This document shows positions 1 to 9,542 of a DNA stretch of 39,185 nucleotides, piece after piece. The DNA is taken from assembly GCF_028598555.1 (NCBI RefSeq), contig NZ_JAQRFN010000030.1, positions 1-39,185 of the forward strand, written 5' to 3'. The DNA comes from Xenorhabdus anantnagensis. GTDB taxonomy: Bacteria > Pseudomonadota > Gammaproteobacteria > Enterobacterales > Enterobacteriaceae. Every line of letters starts with the position of its first letter. Positions within the stretch are counted from its first letter, which is position 1. The notes under the pieces are model-generated. The model did not search any database. It saw only the letters and a program-made list of their open reading frames with translations, and was not told the origin of the DNA. The position numbers and the translations under genes were made by a program.

Positions 1-12
1 ACAGCTCTACGG

Positions 13-39
13 AACCCCCAGCCTAGCTGGGGGTTTTCT
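13..39 (+). terminator. Rho-independent terminator, plus strand
   Basis: Perfect 10-bp stem (AACCCCCAGC at 13-22, pairing with 26-35) with a 3-nt loop, followed by TTTT on the plus strand. By synteny with E. coli it should end the hemCDXY operon, which lies to the left of the window and faces glmZ. The upstream gene is not visible, so that assignment is inference. Confidence 0.75.
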
Positions 40-45
40 ATATAC

Positions 46-76
46 AAAAAAAACACCTGTCAAAAAAGACAGGTGT
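46..76 (-). terminator. Intrinsic terminator of glmZ
   Basis: Minus-strand hairpin: ACACCTGTC (76-68), six-U loop (67-62), GACAGGTGT (61-53), then seven U (52-46). Perfect stem and long U-run; it doubles as the Hfq-type 3' end of the sRNA. Confidence 0.9.
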
Positions 77-257
77 ATAAATACAATCAGGTCTACAGAC
101 GGATAGTGCCTCACTCAACGTTGTGTCCGGTTTGCGATGAAAAGACAGGGATGCTTACTCATCTATAACGTGGACCATAGGCACTGACAATCAGCTCTAC
201 ATCATCCCTAGGTTTATGAAGTCATACGCTGTCATAACAAGTGGGATGAGTATCTAC
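46..257 (-). ncRNA. glmZ: GlmZ small regulatory RNA
   Basis: Hfq-dependent sRNA that activates glmS (glucosamine-6-phosphate synthase) translation by base pairing. It is controlled by the decoy sRNA GlmY and by RapZ/RNase E processing (family knowledge). The minus-strand 5' end reads GTAGATACTCATCCCA, close to the E. coli GlmZ start GTAGATGCTCATTCCA. The conserved 3' segment at 128-106 reads GGACACAACGTTGAGTGAGG. It ends in a 9-bp terminator stem and seven U residues, giving about 212 nt; the E. coli RNA is about 207 nt. The position next to the hem terminator and downstream of the argX-proM tRNAs agrees with E. coli, where glmZ lies by hemY. Identified from remembered sequence, not a covariance search. 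Confidence 0.9.
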
Positions 258-268
258 AATTTTAATAA

Positions 269-284
269 TGCATTTTGCATGCCA
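269..284 (-). promoter_or_regulatory. Sigma-54 promoter of glmZ
   Basis: The minus strand reads TGGCATGCAAAATGCA, which has the GG and GC dinucleotides separated by exactly 10 nt as in the sigma-54 -24/-12 consensus. The GC lies 13-14 nt upstream of the predicted glmZ 5' end (257), the correct distance. Sigma-54 control of glmZ is known in several enterobacteria. No equally convincing sigma-70 -10/-35 pair was seen here. Confidence 0.75.
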
Positions 285-377
285 ACTTTTTTAATCAGGT
301 TAAACTTCCTTTACCTAGGGTTTAACTGACTTTTCATAATAGATAGTTTAACTTTCACCAAATATTGTTAAAAATAC

Positions 378-395
378 CGTCTCTCATTTGAGACG
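378..395. promoter_or_regulatory. GlrR-type operator, degenerate copy
   Basis: CGTC-N10-GACG, two mismatches to the known GlrR site TGTC-N10-GACA; the inner GTC/GAC halves are kept. Centre about 129 bp upstream of the glmZ start, in the range expected for a sigma-54 enhancer-binding protein. Confidence 0.5.
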
Positions 396-441
396 CTCTT
401 TGAGCCACTAAAGAATATATATTATAAATCATATCATTATA

Positions 442-459
442 TGTCTCCTTTTTGAGACA
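442..459. promoter_or_regulatory. GlrR operator, perfect match
   Basis: TGTC-N10-GACA, an exact match to the GlrR (YfhA) recognition pattern. Centre about 193 bp upstream of glmZ. It shares the core TCTC-N5-TTTGAGAC with the copy at 378-395. Confidence 0.7.
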
Positions 460-474
460 CCAAAGGATATGATT

Positions 475-492
475 TGTCGTTGATATACAACA
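475..492. promoter_or_regulatory. GlrR-type operator, one mismatch
   Basis: TGTC-N10-AACA, one mismatch to TGTC-N10-GACA. Centre about 226 bp upstream of glmZ and 33 bp (three helical turns) from the perfect site. E. coli glmY and glmZ also carry several such sites. Confidence 0.45.
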
Positions 493-690
493 TCAATATA
501 AAAATTTATTTAAAAACATAAAGTTAATACTCTAACAAAGGCGATAACATTCGATTTTATGTTAAAAAACCAAATAGAAACCAACAAGAAATAAAAAGGA
601 AATTTTTTATCAGTAGAAAAAGTAGAGAGAAGAAAAAAGTAAGAAGACAAGAAGAAAAAGTGAAAAGAAATTAGAAAGAAACTAAAAAGA

Positions 691-718
691 AAAAACCCCG
701 CTATTGCGGGGTTTTCTC
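691..718 (-). terminator. Terminator of the argX-hisR-leuT-proM operon
   Basis: Minus-strand hairpin AACCCCGC AATA GCGGGGTT followed by a run of U, only a few nt downstream of the proM 3' end. Confidence 0.85.
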
Positions 719-724
719 AGAATT

Positions 725-801
725 TGGTCGGCGAGAGAGGATTCGAACCTCCGACCCACTGGTCCCAAACCAGTTGCGCTACCAAGCTGCGCTACTCGCC
801 G
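725..801 (-). tRNA. proM: tRNA-Pro (anticodon TGG)
   Basis: 77-nt cloverleaf with encoded CCA. The anticodon loop TTTGGGA gives TGG (reads CCN). The sequence is almost identical to E. coli proM, with GGTTCGAATCC in the T-arm. It is the last gene of a four-tRNA operon with leuT, hisR and argX. Confidence 0.97.
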
Positions 802-824
802 AAATATATCTTTAATCTCTTTTA

Positions 825-911
825 TGGTGCGAAGGGGGGGACTTGAACCCCCACGTCCGTAAGGACACTAACACCTGAAGCTAGCGCGTCTACCAATTCC
901 GCCACCCTCGC
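825..911 (-). tRNA. leuT: tRNA-Leu (anticodon CAG)
   Basis: 87-nt class II tRNA with a long variable arm (TGTCCTTACGGACG) and encoded CCA. Anticodon CAG within GCTTCAGGT. Second to last in the tRNA operon, in the same order as E. coli argX-hisR-leuT-proM. Confidence 0.97.
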
Positions 912-926
912 GTTTCATAAAAAAGA

Positions 927-1003
927 TGGGGTGGCTAACGAGACTCGAACTCGCGACGACTGGAATCACAATCCAGGGCTCTACCAACTGAGCTATAGCC
1001 ACC
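927..1003 (-). tRNA. hisR: tRNA-His (anticodon GTG)
   Basis: Cloverleaf with anticodon GTG (GGATTGTGATTCC) and encoded CCA. The interval includes the extra G at -1 (position 1003), which pairs with C73 as is typical of tRNA-His. Confidence 0.97.
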
Positions 1004-1108
1004 ATAACAGCTATCTTTTTACATACTGCTATGTTTTACAGCAATAAAATTTTACAACAATGATATTGACCACGATAACTCATTGTCACTGCTCTTGCAC
1101 GCTTTAAA

Positions 1109-1185
<77 letters not shown>

Positions 1186-1206
1186 TTAACGCCGTTGCGG
1201 TGGAGG

Positions 1207-1235
1207 ATAGTACGGATTTAATGTCGTACTGTCCA
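1207..1235 (-). promoter_or_regulatory. Sigma-70 promoter of the tRNA operon
   Basis: Minus strand: -35 TGGACA (1235-1230), 17-bp spacer, -10 TACTAT (1212-1207). A GC-rich discriminator follows (CCTCCACCGC), as expected of a stringently controlled stable-RNA promoter. An A/T-rich tract at 1240-1255 could serve as an UP element. The start site would be near 1200, about 15 nt before argX. Confidence 0.75.
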
Positions 1236-1357
1236 GTGCTTTTTTTAAAGAAATGATGCGATTGATTACGCCTTGCTCACTTAGTTGATAAAGACAGCAC
1301 ATTTCCACCGCAATACTGCCACAAACAATTTTATTGATTAAAACTGAGCCAATAAAA

Positions 1358-2731
1358 CTAGATTGATTTTTTTCGCGAAAACAATTTATTCAACCAATAA
1401 ATTGATGACACGATCAGCAAAAATGCTCCCCCGACTATCAGTGAAAGACGTGTGTCTGGGTTAATTGCCATCCCCACCAATACACAGCAGAGGAAAATCA
1501 ATGTCAGGTAATTGATATATGGGAACAAGATCGACTTAAACCGATGTTGCTTCAGTGCTTCCTCGTGATGCTTACGGAAATTCAACTGACTGACCAGAAT
1601 CACAAACCACGGTACCATGCCGGGCAAAACACTGGCACTATAAACGTAAACAAATACTGCTTTCGGATTTGGTATCAGGTAATTCAGGCTGGAACCCGCA
1701 ATCAAACAACCAATGGTAATTGCAATACATCTTACTGGCACACCATTTTTCGACAACTTCAGCAATGAAGCAGGCAATTGACGGTTCTGCGCCAAGGCAT
1801 ACAGCATTCTGCCACCGCTGTACATGCCACTGTTACATCCTGAAAGCGCAGCAGTCAGCACAACAAAGTTAATCACCGCAGCCGCAGAGACAATGCCGAC
1901 TTTAGCAAAAATCATCACAAACGGGCTGCCATGTGATCCTATTTCTGTCCACGGAAACAACGTCACAACAATAAAAATGGCACCAACATAAAAAATCAGG
2001 ATACGCCACAAAATATTATTGATCGCTTTTTTGAGAGTAACTTGTGGATTTTTCGCTTCACCGGCGGTAATACCAACCAGCTCTACACCTTGATAAGAAG
2101 CAACAACAATACAGAGGGCAAATAAAAAGCCTTTCCACCCACCAGAAAAGAAGCCGCCATGTGAGGTCAGGTTATCTAAACCAATAGGTTGCCAGTCATT
2201 GCCCAAACCGAAGAAAATCAATCCGATACCAATCAGAATCATCACAATAATCGTTGTGACTTTAATCATGGCAAACCAAAACTCCAACTCACCATACAGC
2301 CTTACCGCCGCCAAATTCGCCAAGGCAACCAATCCAACCGCGACCAGTGCTGGGATCCATTGAGGCAATTCCGGGAACCAGAATTCAGCATAGACGCCCA
2401 CGGCAGTGATCTCTGAGATTCCCACAGAAACCCACATAAACCAGTAACCCCATGCTGTTAGGTATCCCCAATACGGGCTTAGGTACTTATGTCCAAAAGC
2501 AGCAAATGAACCCGTTACAGGTTCAAGAAACAACATTTCTCCCATGGAACGCATGATGAAAAAGACAAAAAGCCCAGCAATAATGTAAGCCAGCAAAACA
2601 GAAGGACCGGCCCATTTCAAAGTGCTGGCTGAACCCATGAACAACCCTACGCCGATTGTGCCACCCAGCGCAATCAGCTCAATATGACGTGCCTCAAGTC
2701 CCCTTTGCAGGCTCTGTTTTGAATCACTCAT
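1358..2731 (-). CDS. yifK: ThrP/YifK, APC-family amino acid permease
   Basis: Inner-membrane amino acid:proton symporter of the APC/AAT family. E. coli YifK (ThrP) carries threonine and serine. The 457-aa protein has about 12 hydrophobic segments. Near the N-terminus it has the family signature [18 protein letters not shown] (residues 18-35), which shapes the substrate site. The start ATG is preceded by AGGGAG at good spacing. It lies between wecG and the tRNA operon, as in E. coli, but is separated from wecG by about 440 bp and probably has its own promoter. Substrate is by homology only; paralogous permeases (AroP, ProY) are similar, but the location supports YifK. Confidence 0.9.
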   Translation of the reverse strand: MSDSKQSLQRGLEARHIELIALGGTIGVGLFMGSASTLKWAGPSVLLAYIIAGLFVFFIMRSMGEMLFLEPVTGSFAAFGHKYLSPYWGYLTAWGYWFMWVSVGISEITAVGVYAEFWFPELPQWIPALVAVGLVALANLAAVRLYGELEFWFAMIKVTTIIVMILIGIGLIFFGLGNDWQPIGLDNLTSHGGFFSGGWKGFLFALCIVVASYQGVELVGITAGEAKNPQVTLKKAINNILWRILIFYVGAIFIVVTLFPWTEIGSHGSPFVMIFAKVGIVSAAAVINFVVLTAALSGCNSGMYSGGRMLYALAQNRQLPASLLKLSKNGVPVRCIAITIGCLIAGSSLNYLIPNPKAVFVYVYSASVLPGMVPWFVILVSQLNFRKHHEEALKQHRFKSILFPYINYLTLIFLCCVLVGMAINPDTRLSLIVGGAFLLIVSSIYWLNKLFSRKKSI

Positions 2732-3172
2732 AAAACTCCCTATCCACTTTTATGATGTCTATATTTACAAACAGAAAAAATACAGGAATTGATAATCAAT
2801 CGTTGTAAAAAAGGCTGGGATCAAAACACGTTTTGCCAATCAGTGAAATAAAAAATTATAAAATTGAGTTGATGTCTGTTTTATTTAACATCGCAGTTGA
2901 AGAGAACAACCCCATCATGACTACTTTTCAAGCATACAACAAGATGGTTATTTCACGTTTTTGCCAAATGAGATTTGAGAACAAATAGCCAAACAGCAAG
3001 CCATTGGCAAGCAAAAAACACAATAAAAACTGCCAGCAATTTATTAGACGTGAAAATCTATCAGGCATGCATAAAAAAGGGGCATAAACCCGCTGCACAT
3101 AAATAGCATATGTTATGTTCAATGCAGCAGGTAAACGCAGTAGGATAGGTATAAGACAGAAGCGTTACAAGA
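2732..3172. other. yifK-wecG intergenic region
   Basis: 441 bp, AT-rich. A perfect TATAAT occurs on the minus strand at 2860-2855, with TAAAAC 17 bp upstream as a poor -35, so it is a candidate yifK promoter. A weak minus-strand GGG-N6-CCCC-T6 structure near 3069-3095 may help end the wec transcript. A 64-codon minus frame at 2928-3122 has no recognisable homology or good ribosome binding site, and I do not call it a gene. Confidence 0.35.
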
Positions 3173-3910
3173 TTACAACTTGCCGCCATAATAGTAGCCA
3201 AGAAATCTCAATAGCCTGATCTGTCTACGAATGCGGCTTGGCTGAGAGAGCAAGCGATACAACCACTCTAAGCCTAGATTCTGCCAGACTTTCGGTGCAC
3301 GTTTAACTTGCCCGGTGAAGACATCATAAGTTCCTCCAACGCCCATATACAATGCATCTGGATGCACTTTGCGGCAATCGCGCATAAAGATTTCCTGTTT
3401 GGGAGATCCCATTGCGACAGTAATAATTTCAGCACCACTGGCATGGATCCGCTCAAACACCTCATCACGCGTTTCTGGCGTAAAATACCCATCTTGACTG
3501 CCTACGATATTGACGTTCCACTGGGTACGCAATTTGCTCTCTGTCTGTGCCAAAACATCAGGTTTTCCGCCTACCAGAAAGACCGACGTATCTTCACGTC
3601 CAGCCCGTTCCATAAGGGCTTCCCACAAATCAGCACCCGCAATACGCGATACATCCGTATCAGGGTATTTGCGGCGGATGGCACGTACGATACTGATGCC
3701 ATCGGCATATAAGTATTCAGCTTCATCCAGCAACACGTTCAGCGCATTGTCTTTCTCTGCCGTGAGAACTTTTTCTGCGTTAATCGCGACCAATGTACCT
3801 GTTTTTACCTGCCCATCTTGGAAAAGGTGGTCGAGGAAATGCGGCATACCACGGAATCCCCAGATACTGAGGCCACGAATGCGGTATTTGGGAATGTTAC
3901 TCAACGCCAT
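3173..3910 (-). CDS. wecG: WecG, UDP-ManNAcA transferase (ECA lipid II synthase)
   Basis: Adds N-acetylmannosaminuronic acid from UDP-ManNAcA to GlcNAc-PP-undecaprenol, giving lipid II of enterobacterial common antigen (ECA). 245-aa member of the WecG/TagA/CpsF family (GT26). Family landmarks seen are the Asp-containing YADGIS segment (residues 68-73), AMGSPKQE (about 166-173) and [11 protein letters not shown]. The C-terminus is basic and amphipathic ([14 protein letters not shown]), fitting peripheral membrane attachment. The gene start overlaps the end of wzyE by 14 nt. It is the last gene of the wec operon. Confidence 0.95.
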   Translation of the reverse strand: MALSNIPKYRIRGLSIWGFRGMPHFLDHLFQDGQVKTGTLVAINAEKVLTAEKDNALNVLLDEAEYLYADGISIVRAIRRKYPDTDVSRIAGADLWEALMERAGREDTSVFLVGGKPDVLAQTESKLRTQWNVNIVGSQDGYFTPETRDEVFERIHASGAEIITVAMGSPKQEIFMRDCRKVHPDALYMGVGGTYDVFTGQVKRAPKVWQNLGLEWLYRLLSQPSRIRRQIRLLRFLGYYYGGKL

Positions 3911-5324
3911 TTTTTTTCCTTACATCCAAAATAACAGGTGTTTTTCGCGCAGTAGCCAAATTACTGACCACAAACTTTCGAATCAGCCCGGCACTTTCAA
4001 ACAGCCAATACAGCAATTTCGCCGCGACCAGACACAGGCCAAAAACAATACAAAAGAACACAACCCGAGAAACAAAAGAATCGACGCCTTCACGGGCGAG
4101 GACAATCATGTTAAAGATCGCGCCAAAACAGAAAGCCTGCAAAATTGCTGCCTTATAGCGATTGGTTTCCTGTTTTCCTGCTTCATAAATCCAATCAAAC
4201 CATTTGATAATAAAGCCGACGGCTATCGCGCCCAGAGGGATAAAGAATACGCCCCCCATAACGACAAGAGAACCAATCAGTGTTGGTGAAATCGCAAGGC
4301 CAGAGTGGTTATTCAATACATCCCATGTGAAATAGTTAGCTGTATTCCAGACCAGATTGGGTCTGTCCGGCCATACCCAGCTGGGGATAAAAACATAAAA
4401 ATCACGGATAATCGGAGCCAGCCCCTGAAAATCTATTTTGCTGTAATTATCCAGCAGCAGAGCCAAATTTTCCCACGGTGAGAAAGTATCCCGCGTGAGA
4501 TACAAGAACGTATAAAATGCTTCCGCTCCGCTCACATCCAAGCTGTAGCGCTTTAACGCCAGCCAGAACATACCGACAATTCCCATCACACCCGCTGCAA
4601 ACAGCATCCACAGAGTGATCCAGCCACGGACAATCCCGATAAACAGAAACAATGCAAACGCAATAATAATGTTAGCTCGTGTTCCCCCAACTATCACATA
4701 AGTCAGGATGCCAAACCCGACTGTCCCCACCAAAAAGCACAGCCATCGTACTTTGGTCGGTTTCAGGAAAAAGACCACCAACATGGCGGGGATGAAAAAA
4801 TAAAAGAATCGCTTGAGTGCTACACCGGAAACTTTACTGGAAAATATCTGGCTATAAGACTGCAACTTAAACAATAAGAAGCCGTTCTGCATAAAGAACG
4901 AACCTACCGTAACGATAGCAATACCCGCGAGCAACAGCCACATCAGATTCGTTTCCACCCGGTTCATGGTGAATGAGGGCTTACTCGGCGAAGTCATCAT
5001 TAAGGTTTCAGGTTTTATATTATCTCTGGGCCGCGTTTTATAAGTGAGGCGTGTTTTATAAGCCACATAGTAAATGGCATAAAAACAGCCAGAGGCCAAC
5101 ATTGCATACAGCAATGAATCGACAGGCACAACCTGCACATCAAACTGAAATACCAATAGACTGGTTAATGGAAAACCAAAATAGAATGTCAGCAAGTACA
5201 ACAGTGAGAAAAAAACATTAAAGTTAAAACGGACACGCCGAAACTCTTGATACGTCAAAGTCAGGATAAAGACCAGTGAGATCATATAAACAACGAAAAG
5301 CCCACCGAATTGTGTCAGGGTCAT
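3897..5324 (-). CDS. wzyE: WzyE, ECA polymerase
   Basis: Polytopic inner-membrane polymerase that joins ECA trisaccharide repeats on the periplasmic side. 475 aa with many hydrophobic segments. It carries motifs shared with E. coli WzyE, such as [15 protein letters not shown] (N-terminal), [19 protein letters not shown] and [19 protein letters not shown]. The open frame extends 13 codons further upstream, but the ATG at 5324 is preferred: it aligns with E. coli, has GGAG upstream, and overlaps the wecF stop as ATGA. Confidence 0.95.
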   Translation of the reverse strand: MTLTQFGGLFVVYMISLVFILTLTYQEFRRVRFNFNVFFSLLYLLTFYFGFPLTSLLVFQFDVQVVPVDSLLYAMLASGCFYAIYYVAYKTRLTYKTRPRDNIKPETLMMTSPSKPSFTMNRVETNLMWLLLAGIAIVTVGSFFMQNGFLLFKLQSYSQIFSSKVSGVALKRFFYFFIPAMLVVFFLKPTKVRWLCFLVGTVGFGILTYVIVGGTRANIIIAFALFLFIGIVRGWITLWMLFAAGVMGIVGMFWLALKRYSLDVSGAEAFYTFLYLTRDTFSPWENLALLLDNYSKIDFQGLAPIIRDFYVFIPSWVWPDRPNLVWNTANYFTWDVLNNHSGLAISPTLIGSLVVMGGVFFIPLGAIAVGFIIKWFDWIYEAGKQETNRYKAAILQAFCFGAIFNMIVLAREGVDSFVSRVVFFCIVFGLCLVAAKLLYWLFESAGLIRKFVVSNLATARKTPVILDVRKKNGVE

Positions 5325-6439
5325 TGATACTCTCCAGATGCATCCGATAGGGCAGTTTTCCACCCCTCAATGAAATTAGGGTCAAAAAAAGCAATCGCCT
5401 TTTTATCGAGGGATAGCATCTGGCGCTGTGCTTCCTGCACCCAGTGTTTATTGAGTTCATCACCTTCAAACAGAACAGGGATTTGCTGTTCTGTTAAATC
5501 ATGCCAGAAGGGATTTTGGCGGCTCAGAACAAACGGAATAGCAAATTGAACCAACAGACAAAGTGTACCAATACCCTGCTGACGTTTGAAAATGAAATAC
5601 CCTAAATCACATTGGCGCAATAGTGATAAGTATTCATCAAATGCCAATTTATCTTTCAAAATACGGACGTTTTGCACTGGAAACAACGACAATGCAGTTT
5701 GCTCCACACTTTGAATATAGGCTTGGTTATTGTCAGGATAGCCCATTGGAATAATCACTCTCACCTCATCACCAAACTGGCGATGGATCTTATGCAAGGC
5801 TTCAATATGGCGGTTGGATTGGTCCCCTGAATTCCCCAATAGGATGGTAATTCCTTCCGGTGACAATGTTTTTTCCGTGACCGTCAACGCAGAATCCATC
5901 CGGGTCGGAAAATAGAGTAATGATGATGGCACATCAGGCTTGCCCTGATTTGAACGTGACACACAATGTCGGGGGCAATGCTGGAAAAAGTGCCGGAGAT
6001 CGCCGCTCGTGGCAAAAATATGCCCTACCCGCTTCTGTGCCAAGCGACGGAACAGATAGAACAAACGGAATTTCAGTTGGCGGGATTCTTCATATAAATC
6101 AGCCCCCCAAACATGCCACAAAAATTGGTGTCGCTTAATTTTCCCCACTAATAAAGCCAACCATAAAGCCGCATTAAACTGCCCGTGGAAAAAAAAACGA
6201 ACCGTTCTGTTAGCCTTCGCTTTCTCTATCACCGCCTGTGATAAAGCAGATTTGCTGTGATAAAGAGAAATAGCCAGATTAGGGTAATTAGATAGCCATG
6301 TATGGTCTTTGGACACCAGCATAAAACACGGTTTGGCGGGAAAGTGTATTTCCTTTGCCAAGACGTCATTAAAGAAACGCAGTAACGTTTGATTGTGATG
6401 TGGGATATCCGATCCCAAAACGTGAATTAGGGTTGTCAT
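5321..6439 (-). CDS. wecF: WecF, TDP-Fuc4NAc:lipid II transferase
   Basis: Transfers 4-acetamido-4,6-dideoxygalactose to ECA lipid II, completing lipid III (GT56 family). 372 aa. The N-terminus [14 protein letters not shown], the [16 protein letters not shown] and [10 protein letters not shown] segments, and the C-terminal [20 protein letters not shown] match E. coli WecF closely. It has ATGA overlaps at both ends (with wzxE upstream and wzyE downstream), which implies translational coupling. About 13 residues longer than the E. coli protein, because of small insertions. Confidence 0.95.
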   Translation of the reverse strand: MTTLIHVLGSDIPHHNQTLLRFFNDVLAKEIHFPAKPCFMLVSKDHTWLSNYPNLAISLYHSKSALSQAVIEKAKANRTVRFFFHGQFNAALWLALLVGKIKRHQFLWHVWGADLYEESRQLKFRLFYLFRRLAQKRVGHIFATSGDLRHFFQHCPRHCVSRSNQGKPDVPSSLLYFPTRMDSALTVTEKTLSPEGITILLGNSGDQSNRHIEALHKIHRQFGDEVRVIIPMGYPDNNQAYIQSVEQTALSLFPVQNVRILKDKLAFDEYLSLLRQCDLGYFIFKRQQGIGTLCLLVQFAIPFVLSRQNPFWHDLTEQQIPVLFEGDELNKHWVQEAQRQMLSLDKKAIAFFDPNFIEGWKTALSDASGEYQ

Positions 6440-7686
6440 GCTCGCCTGCGATAAATAATAAATACGCTACAACAAAGAATGAAATAAACAATGTAAGTTG
6501 CCATATATGACTGTGCAGCCCCCAAGGCTCCATTTGCGGGTATCAGCCAATGAGAGAAACCCGTCAGTAAAAGAAATTGGCTCACTTCAGTCAATACATA
6601 AAAACGCAGTGCAGCTTTCGCTATCACTAGATAACCAAAAACATAAGCGCCAACTTTCAACACATCGCCTACTAACTGCCACGCAAACAGATCCCGCATA
6701 GCGATGAATTTGTCTGAAAACAACAGCCAAATAACAAAATCACGCAGCAGCCAGACAGAAAAGCTGGCAACAGCCACAGTGGGCAAGACAAATTTCAGGG
6801 CCTTTATAATTTCGCTGGTAATATCTTGCTTACTCTCCAAACGAGAAAGAGTCGGCAATAGATAGACAGTGAAGGAAGCGGTAATAAATTGTAAATAAGC
6901 ATCCGAAATACTGCTCGCTCCCTGCCAAATCCCAACGTCTTCCCAGCTATAACGCGCTGCCAGCAAATTTCGCATCATGATATAAGCGACAGGCAATGTA
7001 ATGGAGGTCAGCAATGCCATAAGGGTAAATTTGCCCAGATCGCTGGCAATCGCACGATCCCACATAGGTTTCAGGGCAGAAAATGTGATGGCCTTATGGT
7101 GCAGTATCATCAACCCGGCAGGTAAAACCACTAATGCAGGCACCAGCGCCAAACCTGCCAATGCGCCTTCGTAGCCTCCCAGCCAATAGCAGAAACCATA
7201 GGCAATTACGCCCGTCAGGCTCCCCAAAATAACTGCCAACGCATTTCCCTTAGCATCCCTGAACCCTTTCAAGATAGCCAGAAAATAGTTGGCATAAGCG
7301 ATGCCCATTTGAATAAATGCGAGCATCTGCACAACAGTTTTGTAATGGTTGTGACCAAACAGGCCAATACTGATGGCCTCACTGAACAAGAGGAAAATCA
7401 CTGCCAGTAAGGTCGAGAAACCAATAATCATTGAGGACGATGTGCCCAATATCGCCCTGAGTCTTTCCGGTTGCTGGTGGTGTTCCGCCACATATTTAGT
7501 GACGCCATTAAAAATACCCGCACCAGAGAGCACACCCAGTACGGTAATGAGTTGGCGGAAATTACCTGCTTGCCCAACACCAGTTGGGCCAAAAGACACC
7601 GCCAGAAGTTTAATGACCAGCAACCCCACACCAATTTTGATCAGTGTGGAGCTTGCTGTCCAAACAGAAGCTTTGGCAAGTGACAT
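6436..7686 (-). CDS. wzxE: WzxE, ECA lipid III flippase
   Basis: MOP-superfamily flippase that moves undecaprenyl-PP-trisaccharide across the inner membrane. 416 aa, the same length as E. coli WzxE. Starts [19 protein letters not shown] and has about 12 hydrophobic helices; conserved stretches include [20 protein letters not shown] and [20 protein letters not shown]. The frame opens 17 codons further upstream, but the ATG at 7686 lies one nt after the wecE stop and matches the family start. Confidence 0.95.
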   Translation of the reverse strand: MSLAKASVWTASSTLIKIGVGLLVIKLLAVSFGPTGVGQAGNFRQLITVLGVLSGAGIFNGVTKYVAEHHQQPERLRAILGTSSSMIIGFSTLLAVIFLLFSEAISIGLFGHNHYKTVVQMLAFIQMGIAYANYFLAILKGFRDAKGNALAVILGSLTGVIAYGFCYWLGGYEGALAGLALVPALVVLPAGLMILHHKAITFSALKPMWDRAIASDLGKFTLMALLTSITLPVAYIMMRNLLAARYSWEDVGIWQGASSISDAYLQFITASFTVYLLPTLSRLESKQDITSEIIKALKFVLPTVAVASFSVWLLRDFVIWLLFSDKFIAMRDLFAWQLVGDVLKVGAYVFGYLVIAKAALRFYVLTEVSQFLLLTGFSHWLIPANGALGAAQSYMATYIVYFILCCSVFIIYRRRA

Positions 7687-7687
7687 G

Positions 7688-8818
7688 TCAGGCGAAAAAT
7701 TCCTTGATACGATCGATAACGACTTTCTGTTCTGCATCAGTGATGTTGTAGAACATCGGCAAGCGAACTAAACGGTCACTTTCGCTGGTCGTAAAGCGAT
7801 CTTCGCCGTGGAAACGGCCACATTTCTCACCCGCTGGGCTGGTATGCAATGCCACGTAGTGGAATACGCTGAGGATGCCATTCTCTTTCATGTAGCGGTT
7901 GAATGTGCTGCGTTCTTCCACATCTTTGAGCTTGATATAGAACATATGGGCGTTGTGTTCTAAATCTTCCGGGACAATTGGCAAAGACAAATATCCGGCG
8001 TCTGCCAGCGGTTTCAGGGCTTGATAGTAGTTATTCCACAGGGTTAGACGGCGCTGGTTGATTTCTTCAGCAATTTCCAGTTGTCCCCACAGGTAAGCCG
8101 CTTGCAAGTCAGACAGTAGGTAGCTGGAACCGATATCGCGCCAAGTATATTTATCCACTTGCCCTCGGAAAAATTGGCTGCGGTTAGTGCCTTTCTCCCG
8201 AATGACTTCAGCGCGGGCGATCATGGACTTATCATTGATTAATGTCGCACCACCTTCACCACCAGCCGAATAGTTTTTCGTTTCATGGAAACTGAAACAA
8301 CCAATATGCCCAATCGTGCCCAGAGCCCGGCCTTTATAAGTGGACATAACGCCTTGCGCTGCATCTTCCACTACATATAGGTTATATTTTTTCGCCAGTG
8401 CCATAATGATATCCATTTCACAAGCCACACCCGCATAATGCACGGGTACGATAGCACGGGTTTTCTCTGTAATGGCGGCTTCAATTTTGTTCTCATCAAT
8501 GTTCATGGTATCAGGACGAATATCCACAAACACAATGGTGGCACCACGCAGAACAAAAGCATTAGAGGTCGAAACAAAGGTGTAGCTCGGCATGATGACT
8601 TCGTCACCCGGCTGGATATCCAGCAGCATGGCCGCCATCTCCAATGAAGCCGTACAAGATGGTGTCAGCAATACCTTCGGGCAGTGAAAGCGCTGCTCCA
8701 TCCATGCTTCACAACGTTTGGTAAATTCACCATCACCACATAATTTTCCGCTGGCCATCGCCTGTTGCATGTATTCAAGTTCAGTGCCGACTACGGGTGG
8801 TTTGTTAAATGGAATCAT
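7688..8818 (-). CDS. wecE: WecE, TDP-4-keto-6-deoxyglucose aminotransferase
   Basis: PLP enzyme (DegT/DnrJ/EryC1 family) making TDP-Fuc4N from TDP-4-keto-6-deoxyglucose with glutamate. 376 aa as in E. coli. The PLP lysine is K181 in SFHETKNYSAGGEGG; the PLP-phosphate segment TPSCTASLEMA and EDAAQG (D152) are present. The ATG at 8818 is preceded by AGAGGA and begins [18 protein letters not shown] like the family; the longer 392-aa frame is rejected. The first 14 nt overlap the end of wecD. Confidence 0.96.
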   Translation of the reverse strand: MIPFNKPPVVGTELEYMQQAMASGKLCGDGEFTKRCEAWMEQRFHCPKVLLTPSCTASLEMAAMLLDIQPGDEVIMPSYTFVSTSNAFVLRGATIVFVDIRPDTMNIDENKIEAAITEKTRAIVPVHYAGVACEMDIIMALAKKYNLYVVEDAAQGVMSTYKGRALGTIGHIGCFSFHETKNYSAGGEGGATLINDKSMIARAEVIREKGTNRSQFFRGQVDKYTWRDIGSSYLLSDLQAAYLWGQLEIAEEINQRRLTLWNNYYQALKPLADAGYLSLPIVPEDLEHNAHMFYIKLKDVEERSTFNRYMKENGILSVFHYVALHTSPAGEKCGRFHGEDRFTTSESDRLVRLPMFYNITDAEQKVVIDRIKEFFA

Positions 8819-9542
8819 TTCGTCCTCTGTATAACCAATATGCAGTGCTCTCAATGAGGGCACCACTACGTGTATAAAGACGCAAGGCAGTGATATTGCT
8901 GACTTGTGTAGCCACTCTCAGCCGTTGTATCTGATGGTTCTGACACCACTGTTGCGCCGCCGACATTAATTTTTTTCCAATCCCTTGATGATGTTTGCCT
9001 GGTACAGCAGCCAATAAACCAATGCGCGCCTCGCCGTTACCCATGTCTCTTAAAGTGACAAAACCCGCTATTTGATCGTGTTCATCGTTGATAAGTAGGC
9101 ATTCATGATCAAACGTACCCAAAACAGCTTTTTCAACCCAAGCAGCATAAAATCGCCCGCTGTCATCCGGTTGATACCAAGGTGCCCGGAAACGGCTGGC
9201 CGTAAATACACGAGCAGCCACGGCCTTCAATACGGGGATATCTTCTTTTTTTGCAGAAAGTAATTGTATGAGTTCTTTACCCGTATGAATGCCAGAAATA
9301 TCTCCCGCCTCAATCGATAACAGTAAATCGACTTCACCTTCAACTAAAGAAAATCCCAAGGCAGACAGTTCATCAATAATGATCGTTTGTTGGGTAGCCA
9401 CCTTGGCTTGCACCAATGCATATTGGTCCAAATCGGCAGCCGTCAACTCTGCCGATTCTGGCGAAAAACTCAGGCGAGCAGTGGACAAGCCAAAAAAATG
9501 GCTATCCCAAGCCAGTGGTTCAAGGTTCGCGTGAATAGACAT
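8805..9542 (-). CDS. wecD: WecD, TDP-Fuc4N N-acetyltransferase
   Basis: GNAT acetyltransferase producing TDP-Fuc4NAc, the donor for WecF. 245 aa, about 20 residues longer than E. coli WecD; the extra length is mainly in the middle of the protein. The acetyl-CoA loop is visible as [10 protein letters not shown], and the [20 protein letters not shown] and [10 protein letters not shown] segments are conserved. The start overlaps rffH by 23 nt and the end overlaps wecE by 14 nt. No strong ribosome binding site precedes the ATG, so coupling to rffH translation is likely. Confidence 0.93.
   Translation of the reverse strand: MSIHANLEPLAWDSHFFGLSTARLSFSPESAELTAADLDQYALVQAKVATQQTIIIDELSALGFSLVEGEVDLLLSIEAGDISGIHTGKELIQLLSAKKEDIPVLKAVAARVFTASRFRAPWYQPDDSGRFYAAWVEKAVLGTFDHECLLINDEHDQIAGFVTLRDMGNGEARIGLLAAVPGKHHQGIGKKLMSAAQQWCQNHQIQRLRVATQVSNITALRLYTRSGALIESTAYWLYRGRNDSI

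Noticed and set aside
2928-3122. 64-codon minus-strand frame between yifK and wecG
   Set aside because: No ribosome binding site, no recognisable domain; hydrophobic-looking composition is expected of AT-rich DNA.
3308-4289. Plus-strand open frames opposite wecG and wzyE (134 and 259 codons)
   Set aside because: They mirror the antisense of clearly conserved genes and show no recognisable protein features.
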